From: CAZBGR01 sp964491535 | GTDB lineage: Bacteria > Bacillota_I > Bacilli_A > RF39 > UBA660 | Reading direction: 5' to 3' | Length of the DNA stretch: 64,000 nt | Assembly: GCA_964491535.1 (NCBI GenBank) | Contig: CAZBGR010000001.1 | Span: 6,199-70,198, forward strand | Shown here: positions 57,680 through 64,000 of the stretch, piece after piece | Layout of the letters: every line of letters starts with the position of its first letter | Numbering within the stretch: the first letter of the stretch is position 1 | Position numbers and translations under genes: made by a program | The notes under the pieces: model-generated | The model's input: only the letters and a program-made list of their open reading frames with translations | Told to the model about the DNA's origin: nothing | The model's database searches: none

Positions 57680-58882
57680 CTATAATGATTCTCTTAAAAT
57701 GTCTTTGTCTTTTAATAATGAAATTAATTTATCTATTTCTTCTTTAGTATTATACAAATAAAAACTAATTCGACATGTATTATTAACTCCTAAGACTTCC
57801 TTTAAAAGTTTGGCACAATGATTACCCGCTCTTATACAAATTTTATGCTTATTTAAATAAATAGCCGTATCTTGGCTAAAGACATTTTTTATATTAAAAG
57901 CAATAACCCCCGTTTTTGTTAAAGGATTATATATCTCTACATTATCTAATTTACTTAATTTTAAAACTGCATATTCTTTTAACTGTTGTTCATAGGTAAT
58001 AATATTATCAAACCCTATTTTATTTAAATAATCTAAAGCTGCTCCAAAACCAATAATACCTCCTATGTTAGGAGTTCCTGCTTCTAAACGATGAGGTAAA
58101 TCTTTTAAATTTATTTCTTTTAAACTAGTAAAAGAAATATTCATTCCCCCACCTACATTTAAAGGTTTTAATTGATTTAGTAACTGCTCTTTACCATATA
58201 ATATTCCTACTCCAGTAGGCCCTAGCATTTTATGAGCTGAAAAAGTTAAAAAATCTATATCTAAGTCATTTACATCTACCTTAAGATGAGGCACACTTTG
58301 AGCTCCATCAATAATTACTATGATACCCCGTTGATGAGCATACGTTATTATATCTTTAATAGGTCTAATATCACCAATAACATTAGTAATATGTGCTAAA
58401 GCGATGACTTTTGTTTTATTAGTTATTGCTTTTTTTATATTATCAAGGGTTACTTCTAAATGTTCATTTAAATCAATATATTTTATTTTAAAGCCTATTT
58501 TAGTTGCTATTGAAAATAAAGGCAAAACTAAAGAAGCGTGTTCACTTTTAGTAATTAATAATTCATCCTTACTTTTTAAATAATATTTTAAATAACCATT
58601 AGCAATCATATTTAAAGATGCCGTAGAATTACTAGTAAAAACTATTTCCTTACTATTTTTAGCATTAATAAAAGTCCTTACTTTTTCTCTTACTTGTTCT
58701 ATCTTTTGATCTACTTTTAAACTATTATCATAATCTCCTCGGTACGCATTAGCGGTATAATTACTATAATAATCAATCATTTCTAAAATAACAGAATCTG
58801 GTTTAAAGGTAGTTGCCCCATTATCAAAATAAATAATATCTTGTTTTAACATTGGAAAATCAACTCTTATTTTATTATTCAT
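57680..58882 (-). CDS. sufS: Cysteine desulfurase SufS
   Basis: A 400-residue PLP enzyme: DFPMLKQDIIYFDNGATTFK near the start, PLP lysine in FLTFSAHKMLGPTGVG, and catalytic cysteine in RAGNHCAKLL. It mobilises sulfur from cysteine for Fe-S assembly. AGGAGGATAGTG precedes the ATG at 58882. It follows sufD in the operon by 17 bases. Confidence 0.96.
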   Translation of the reverse strand: MNNKIRVDFPMLKQDIIYFDNGATTFKPDSVILEMIDYYSNYTANAYRGDYDNSLKVDQKIEQVREKVRTFINAKNSKEIVFTSNSTASLNMIANGYLKYYLKSKDELLITKSEHASLVLPLFSIATKIGFKIKYIDLNEHLEVTLDNIKKAITNKTKVIALAHITNVIGDIRPIKDIITYAHQRGIIVIIDGAQSVPHLKVDVNDLDIDFLTFSAHKMLGPTGVGILYGKEQLLNQLKPLNVGGGMNISFTSLKEINLKDLPHRLEAGTPNIGGIIGFGAALDYLNKIGFDNIITYEQQLKEYAVLKLSKLDNVEIYNPLTKTGVIAFNIKNVFSQDTAIYLNKHKICIRAGNHCAKLLKEVLGVNNTCRISFYLYNTKEEIDKLISLLKDKDILRESL

Positions 58883-58899
58883 CACTATCCTCCTTATTT

Positions 58900-59733
58900 T
58901 TAAATTAAATCAGCTTTAGTCACTTTAAGTAACATATCTTTTATTATTTTATTTCTTTTTTCCTTCATATCCTTCTTATAATTTTGATTATCATAAGCTA
59001 AAAAGCCAACCATTAATAAATAATAACTATCTAGCTTTGATATTCCCCTTGCTTGAAGATAAAACAACTGTTCTTGATTAAATTTACCAATAGACGCTCC
59101 ATGTTTAGCAGTAACTGAATATTCATCAATTAATAAATTAGGACAAATTATATTTTCATTATCATTTAACATCATTATTTTGTTAATTTGATTTAAAATA
59201 CTATCTTTCATTCCTTTTTTAACATGACTATTTATAGTAAATGATAATTTAGCCTTTCCAAAAGTAATGGCCCTATTATTAATATAACTTTTAGTTTGTT
59301 TAGCTTGATGATTAATATTTAAAACATATTGAGCAGGATAATTAGTAACAGTTCTAAATCGATAATCAAGCTGACTATTAAGCCCTTTTAAATCAATCTT
59401 AATTAATTCTTGATAATGGTTAACTTGATAAAACTTATCAATTACTAATTTACTATTTTTATTAATAATAAAATGATATTGATAACTACTTTTATTTTTA
59501 GAAATTTTTTCTTCTAACAAATTAAGATAACTATCATGATCAACTAAAACATAGATTTTATTATATATTTTATTATCAATTTGTAAAATAGATAGACTAG
59601 TATTAATGTTAGGCGGTACATAAATAAATAACCCATCTTGAGGAAATTCTTTTCTTTTATCATCATTATTAATTAATAAAGGTTCTTTTATATCACATGC
59701 TACTTTTTTAGCTGTTATTTTTATTTTATTCAT
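58900..59733 (-). CDS. sufD: SufD, Fe-S assembly complex subunit (short form)
   Basis: A 277-residue member of the SufB/SufD family, much shorter than Bacillus SufD (about 437). The N-terminal helical part is reduced, but the C-terminal core is present: YSVTAKHGASIGKFNQEQLF (catalytic-site His region) and YLQARGISKLDSYYLLMVGF. Identity follows from that core and its place between sufC and sufS. The ATG at 59733 is chosen over the adjacent TTG. Confidence 0.88.
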   Translation of the reverse strand: MNKIKITAKKVACDIKEPLLINNDDKRKEFPQDGLFIYVPPNINTSLSILQIDNKIYNKIYVLVDHDSYLNLLEEKISKNKSSYQYHFIINKNSKLVIDKFYQVNHYQELIKIDLKGLNSQLDYRFRTVTNYPAQYVLNINHQAKQTKSYINNRAITFGKAKLSFTINSHVKKGMKDSILNQINKIMMLNDNENIICPNLLIDEYSVTAKHGASIGKFNQEQLFYLQARGISKLDSYYLLMVGFLAYDNQNYKKDMKEKRNKIIKDMLLKVTKADLI

Positions 59734-59760
59734 CAATTTAATTTCCCTTCATAATACTTA

Positions 59761-60516
59761 TCACTCAAGATTCTTTTTTTTAGAATTTATTTCCTTATAA
59801 CCTTTTTCTTCTATTGCTAAAGCTAAAGAATAATCACCACTTTTAACAATTTTACCGCAAGTCATAATATGAACATAATCAGGCTTAATAAATTCTAAAA
59901 TTCTGGGGTAATGAGTAATAATTAAAAGACTACTTTGGGGAAATTTATTTTTATATTGATTAATATTATGAGCTACTATTTTCAAGCTATCAATATCTAA
60001 ACCCGAATCTATTTCATCTAAAATTACTAATTTAGGTTTTAATAATTTCATTTGTAAGATTTCGTTTTTCTTTCTCTCTCCACCAGAAAAACCAGCATTA
60101 ACAGAACGACTAAGGATATCATCATCCATTTTTAAATCTATTAAAGCCTCATTTACTTCTTTCATTAATTGATTTGTCAATACATTAGCTTTATTTTTAC
60201 TACTCATCATACTACGTAAAAAATCAATATTTAAAACCCCTTCAATTTCAATTGGAGATTGCATTGCTAAAAAAATTCCCTTGTTTGCTCGTTCATCAGT
60301 TTTTAATTTCGTAATATCTTGTTTTTCAAAAAAAATAGCACCTTTATTTATTTGATAATTAGAGTCTCCCATAATAGTTTTCGCTAAAGTTGATTTCCCA
60401 CAGCCATTCGGTCCCATAACGGCATGAATTTCACCCTTATTTATTTTTAAATTATAATTACGGATAATTTCCCTATCATTTACAGAAACCTCTAATTTAT
60501 CTATCTTTAAAAGCAT
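59761..60516 (-). CDS. sufC: SufC ATPase
   Basis: A 251-residue ABC-type ATPase that powers SufBCD. Walker A GPNGCGKSTLAK, Q-loop LAMQSPIEIEG, signature NAGFSGGERKKNE, Walker B LVILDEIDSGLD and H-loop ITHYPR. The ATG at 60516 has AAGGTGAG at normal spacing; five codons upstream in the same frame are a TTG and the binding site itself. First gene of the suf operon. Confidence 0.96.
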   Translation of the reverse strand: MLLKIDKLEVSVNDREIIRNYNLKINKGEIHAVMGPNGCGKSTLAKTIMGDSNYQINKGAIFFEKQDITKLKTDERANKGIFLAMQSPIEIEGVLNIDFLRSMMSSKNKANVLTNQLMKEVNEALIDLKMDDDILSRSVNAGFSGGERKKNEILQMKLLKPKLVILDEIDSGLDIDSLKIVAHNINQYKNKFPQSSLLIITHYPRILEFIKPDYVHIMTCGKIVKSGDYSLALAIEEKGYKEINSKKKNLE

Positions 60517-60570
60517 AAAACTCACCTTCAATCTTCTTTATTTTATCAAATTTTAAATAAACTAGCAAGT

Positions 60571-60604
60571 AAAAGGATAAGCTCTGATTAACTTATCCTT
60601 TTTG
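60571..60604 (-). terminator. Terminator upstream of the suf operon
   Basis: AAAAGGATAAG and CTTATCCTTTT form an 11-bp stem around a ten-base loop. It ends the lipoprotein gene before sufC starts. Confidence 0.7.
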
Positions 60605-60645
60605 TTTTATCATAAATAATTTATTATATAAAATACATTTAAGTT

Positions 60646-61176
60646 TTATTTTTTAGCTTGTTTTAAAGCCTCAGCAACTAACCGATAAAGATTATCAACG
60701 ACAATTGTCACTCCAGCTACCGAATCAGTATAAATCTTATCCTTTTCATTAGCTTGATTAGGTTTATCATCAGTAAAATAATACTTACCATCATCACCCA
60801 TAACACGATATTTAAAAGTTAACCAATCTATTCCTTGATTTTCAATTACTTTATTAGCAAAAGTATCAACTTGTTCATCCCATTCTTTATCAATAGCACT
60901 AACTTCCTTCATCCCATAATTAGCACCTAAAGCTTGTTTAGTGGTTATAGTACAAGTTTCATCTAAAACATTAATAGTCGCACAATCCACTGGATAAATA
61001 GCATCAAAAAAAACACTTTTTATTAGCCCTTTTCCATTAATATAAATAACTACTGAATACATAGAATCTTGATCATAACTATAATATGTCCCCTCTTTAT
61101 AATTATCTTGGCCTACCTTAACACAAGCTGATAAAGATAAAATAAAAATTATCAATAATAACTTTAACCATTTCAT
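60646..61176 (-). CDS. Lipoprotein with an FMN-bind-like domain
   Basis: A 176-residue lipoprotein: signal peptide with lipobox LSAC (Cys about 18). The mature part has GTYYSYDQDSMYSVVIYING and, near the end, TDSVAGVTIVVDNLYRLVAE. This is placed like the D-x-x-(S/A)-G-x-T flavin-attachment motif of FMN-bind domains, where an ApbE-type enzyme links FMN to the threonine. If so, it takes part in extracellular electron transfer; no apbE is in the window. The motif is imperfect, so the assignment is tentative. Confidence 0.6.
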   Translation of the reverse strand: MKWLKLLLIIFILSLSACVKVGQDNYKEGTYYSYDQDSMYSVVIYINGKGLIKSVFFDAIYPVDCATINVLDETCTITTKQALGANYGMKEVSAIDKEWDEQVDTFANKVIENQGIDWLTFKYRVMGDDGKYYFTDDKPNQANEKDKIYTDSVAGVTIVVDNLYRLVAEALKQAKK

Positions 61177-61271
61177 TAGTTTTTTCCTTTCTTATATATA
61201 AATATTATATTATAACTTTACTTTTATTTAAACCCTTATATTTTAAGATGTTAAACTTTTATTAGTTAATA

Positions 61272-63017
61272 CTACATTACTCTTTTAAATAATTTTTCTA
61301 ATTCATAATTAGAATAAAAAACAATTACCGGTCTACCATGAGGACAAGTATAAGGATTTTGACATTCTCTTAAACGATCAATTAAATTTTCCATTTCTCT
61401 AATACTAATATTAGTATTTCCCTTTATTGCTAATTTACAACTTATATTAATTGCAATTTGTTCATTAAATTTAATAAGATCAAAGCTTTTTTCTTTATTA
61501 ATTACTAAATCAATTATTCTTCTAATTGCTTGTTCTTCATAATATTCAGGTAACCATAAAGGATGAGCTTTAATTATTAAAGTATTAAGTCCAAATTCTT
61601 CTACTTCAAAACCTAATTTTATTAATAATTTCATATTTTCTTTAATAATTATATATTCATTAGCGGGTAGTTCAATATTAATAGGTAATAAAAGAGGCGT
61701 TATCTTTTGGGTTGGGGAACCTAATTTTTTAAGATAATATTCATAATTAATTCGTTCATTAGCAGCATGTTGATCAATTAAATACATTCCTAATTCATTT
61801 TGACAAACAATATAAGTTCCTTTAACTAAACCAACAACATACATCATCGGTACCTGTGAAGACTCTTTGGTATTTTCTTGTTTAATTATCTTTTGGGGTT
61901 GATTTACAGTTTCGTCAAACTCGTTATAGAGTATTTTTTCTTCTTTTACACTATCTAAATTAATAACCATTTCTTGATAAGGTATTTCTTTTATCTTCTC
62001 TTTAGCTTCTATTTGAGGAATTAATAATTTACTATTTAATTTACTTATAATTGATTGTTCAATTAATTTTTTTAAATCCGCTAATTTACTAAACTTAACA
62101 TCTATTTTAGAAGGATGAATATTAACATCAACTAAAGAAGGATCAACCTTAATATTTAAAACAACAATTGGATAACGGTCTTTTGGCTTATAAGTATGAT
62201 AAGCATCATTAATAACTTTATTTAATTCCATATTTCTAACTACTCGACCATTAACTAAAGTAATAAAATGATTGCGATTAGATCTAGTAAGTTCCGGATA
62301 AGATATAAAACCACTAAGCTGATAATCTTCATTATGAGCTTGTAAAAGAATCATTTTTTTAGCTACTTCTAAACCATAAATACCCTTAATTACTTTTAAT
62401 TGATTATTACTACCATCAGTAAAAATAATTGTTTTATTATCATTACTTAAACTAAAAGCAATCTGAGGATGAGATAAAGCAATTTTATTAATATAATTTG
62501 TGATATGGGATAATTCATAATATAAACTTCCTAAATGCTTTAATCTAGCAGGCGTATTATAAAATAAGTTTTTAACTGTTATAATAGTTCCCTGCCTAGC
62601 ATCCCCTTTAGCTTCTTCAATCATTTGACCACCTTTAAAAGTAAGTAAGGTCCCTATACCACCTGTACTAGTTTTTAAAGTCACTTCGCTAACAGAAGCA
62701 ATTGAGGGTAAAGCTTCACCTCTAAAGCCAAGAGAAGTAATATGATACAAATCATCTTCAGTGTTAATTTTACTAGTAGCATAAGAAGAGAAAGCTAACA
62801 GAGCATCTTCTTTTTCCATTCCCGAACCATTATCAATTACTTTTATTTCCTTAGTTCCAGCTTCTTTTAATTCAATTTTAATATTAGTACTACCAGCATC
62901 AATACTATTTTCAACTAATTCTTTAACTACTGAAACACACTTTTCAACCACTTCACCAGCAGCTATCTTAGTCGCTAAAGCCTCGCTCATTACCTTAATC
63001 TTAGCTATTTTAATCAC
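61272..63017 (-). CDS. mutL: DNA mismatch repair protein MutL
   Basis: A MutL of about 581 residues. GHKL ATPase: KELVENSIDAGSTNIKIEL, DNGSGM, TSLGFRGEALPSIASVS. The C-terminal endonuclease metal motif DQHAANERINYE (DQHA-x2-E-x4-E) and CPHGRP are present, so it is a nicking MutL. The start is unclear: the GTG at 63017 lies only two bases after AGGG, whereas an in-frame ATA (63008) sits exactly where Met stands in the family (AKIKVMSEALATKIAAGEVV follows) and four bases after GAAGTGAT. No mutS in the window. Confidence 0.95.
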   Translation of the reverse strand: MIKIAKIKVMSEALATKIAAGEVVEKCVSVVKELVENSIDAGSTNIKIELKEAGTKEIKVIDNGSGMEKEDALLAFSSYATSKINTEDDLYHITSLGFRGEALPSIASVSEVTLKTSTGGIGTLLTFKGGQMIEEAKGDARQGTIITVKNLFYNTPARLKHLGSLYYELSHITNYINKIALSHPQIAFSLSNDNKTIIFTDGSNNQLKVIKGIYGLEVAKKMILLQAHNEDYQLSGFISYPELTRSNRNHFITLVNGRVVRNMELNKVINDAYHTYKPKDRYPIVVLNIKVDPSLVDVNIHPSKIDVKFSKLADLKKLIEQSIISKLNSKLLIPQIEAKEKIKEIPYQEMVINLDSVKEEKILYNEFDETVNQPQKIIKQENTKESSQVPMMYVVGLVKGTYIVCQNELGMYLIDQHAANERINYEYYLKKLGSPTQKITPLLLPINIELPANEYIIIKENMKLLIKLGFEVEEFGLNTLIIKAHPLWLPEYYEEQAIRRIIDLVINKEKSFDLIKFNEQIAINISCKLAIKGNTNISIREMENLIDRLRECQNPYTCPHGRPVIVFYSNYELEKLFKRVM

Positions 63018-63080
63018 TTCCCTACTTCTAAAACTAACTTTATTGTACCTCAATTAATAATTGATAGTCAATAAATATAA

Positions 63081-63106
63081 AAGGAACATTATCTAGAAAT
63101 GTTCTT
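63081..63106 (-). terminator. Terminator after tRNA-Ser
   Basis: AAGAACATT and AATGTTCCTT pair around a TCTAGAT loop, ending in CTTTT. Confidence 0.65.
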
Positions 63107-63129
63107 AATTTATCTTTATTTAAATATTT

Positions 63130-63220
63130 TGGCGGAGCAGGAGAGATTCGAACCCTCGCACCAGTTTCCCAGTCTACGCCCTTAGCAGGGGCGCCTCTTC
63201 AGCCTCTTGAGTACTGCTCC
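63130..63220 (-). tRNA. tRNA-Ser (anticodon GCU)
   Basis: 91 nucleotides with the long variable arm of class II tRNAs. Acceptor GGAGCAG, anticodon loop CTGCTAA, T loop TTCGAAT, CCA encoded. Confidence 0.97.
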
Positions 63221-63316
63221 AAATAGTTAATTTAATCTTTTTATTGATTAACTAGAAATAGTATATCATATTCCATTTGCTTTTAAAACCATAAATTATT
63301 ACCAATTATTGATTAA

Positions 63317-63342
63317 TAAAAAAAAACTAGGATAACCTAGCT
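63317..63342 (-). terminator. Terminator of the cold-shock gene
   Basis: AGCTAGG-TTAT-CCTAGTT stem followed by nine T residues. Confidence 0.85.
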
Positions 63343-63358
63343 TTCTTTCGACTTATAA

Positions 63359-63571
63359 TTATAAAATATTAACATTAACTGCTCTATTTTTAGAATTATC
63401 TTTTGGGTCTTGTTCAACATCAAAAGTAACTTTTTGTCCTTCTTCAAGAACTTTATAACCAGTGCCGGCTATAGCTGAAAAGTGTACAAAAAGATCTTCG
63501 TTGGTTTCATCATTAGTAATAAAGCCAAATCCTTTACTACTATTAAACCATTTTACTGTACCTTGGTTCAT
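63359..63571 (-). CDS. Cold-shock protein (CspA family)
   Basis: A 70-residue OB-fold nucleic-acid chaperone with both RNP motifs: KGFGFI and VHFSAI (DLFVHFSAI). It starts MNQGTVKWFNSSKGFGFI, where the usual first residues are slightly changed. It melts RNA structure, especially in the cold. Monocistronic with a strong terminator; AAGGAGG precedes the start. Confidence 0.96.
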   Translation of the reverse strand: MNQGTVKWFNSSKGFGFITNDETNEDLFVHFSAIAGTGYKVLEEGQKVTFDVEQDPKDNSKNRAVNVNIL

Positions 63572-63789
63572 GCTTCCTCCTTAAATAATCTCCCTCATTT
63601 AATAAATAATTATTAATATACGAAGGTTCACTATTAATTATATCACAATTTTGGTAAATCTAGTCAAACTTTTGATCTTTTTTAATTAAAATATGAATAA
63701 AAAGCCAAATTTTCTGTTTCTTTTAAACAATATTGTCATATTAAAATTATAAATCCTTTATAATTATCTATTCTAATAACCAATATTTT

Positions 63790-63866
63790 TGGTGACCCGT
63801 ACGGGATTTGAACCCGTGAATGCATGCGTGAAAGGCATGTGTGTTAGACCGCTTCACCAACGGGCC
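63790..63866 (-). tRNA. tRNA-Glu (anticodon UUC)
   Basis: 77 nucleotides, acceptor GGCCCGT/ACGGGTC, anticodon loop CTTTCAC, T loop TTCAAAT, CCA encoded. Confidence 0.96.
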
Positions 63867-63936
63867 ATCATCACAAAAGGAAAAAGCAAGCCTAAATTAT
63901 TTATAATATTCAAACAATTTGGCTAATAAAATAAAA

Positions 63937-64000
<64 letters not shown>

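Overview
The window is very AT-rich, densely coded bacterial DNA, nearly all of it chromosomal housekeeping genes. It points to a spore-forming, low-GC member of the Bacilli/Firmicutes, probably an uncultured gut-type lineage with a reduced genome (for example an RF39-like or Erysipelotrichales-like group; this placement is inference). The evidence is a set of endospore genes (cse60, spoIVB, gerM, gerE, spoIIIAH, spoIVA, spoVIF, an alpha/beta-type SASP, a YdcC-like lipoprotein, a dacF-type carboxypeptidase), Gram-positive envelope genes (murJ, a class B PBP, prkC/prpC, a PopT-family protein, yidD) and a SUF operon ordered sufC-D-S-U-B. TGA is used as a stop, so this is not a code-4 mollicute. 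A run of 100 N at 43623-43722 shows that the sequence is a scaffold.

Layout. 1-9.4 kb: lipid II flippase, cse60, a lipoprotein, a leucyl-tRNA synthetase with an embedded Nudix domain, a family-31 glycosidase and spoIVB. 9.5-12.1 kb: a compact bacteriocin locus with two double-glycine leader peptides and their peptidase-containing ABC exporter. 12.2-15.6 kb: tRNA-Arg, gerM, gerE, spoIIIAH, efp, rpmG. 15.6-27.3 kb: PBP2-like protein, nfo, rpe, prkC/prpC, fmt, rseP, cdsA, a TroA-like lipoprotein and yidD. 27.4-32.0 kb: a 27-codon gene, an atypical tRNA-Thr, tRNA-Arg, an HD protein, a YerB-like protein, a GGDEF protein, a PopT-family protein and a four-tRNA cluster. 32.1-47.5 kb: Ca2+-type P-ATPase, spoIVA, spoVIF, der, ysxC, nrnA, SASP, thiI with its cysteine desulfurase, a gap-interrupted repeat protein, yutD and a putative glycosidase. 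47.6-55.6 kb: fic with decayed fragments, ydcC-like gene, carboxypeptidases, pdp, a small accessory cluster with two XRE regulators, and a short SSB. 55.7-64 kb: suf operon, FMN-bind-like lipoprotein, mutL, cspA and tRNAs Ser, Glu and Ile.

How it fits together. Candidate promoters for sigma-E (spoIVA), sigma-G (SASP, spoIVB) and sigma-K (gerE, spoVIF) can be read directly upstream of the genes that carry those dependencies in Bacillus, so the sporulation cascade is probably intact, although spoIIIAH stands beside efp without spoIIIAA-AG. The most unusual items are the Nudix domain inside the LeuRS editing region, the two-peptide bacteriocin locus whose peptides each carry one cysteine near the C-terminus, a tRNA-Thr(GGU) with a glycine-tRNA-like D arm and a compensatory A19-U56 tertiary pair, a GH31 enzyme with lysine at the usual acid/base position, and a strong promoter firing into a perfect palindrome antisense to the sufU-sufB junction.
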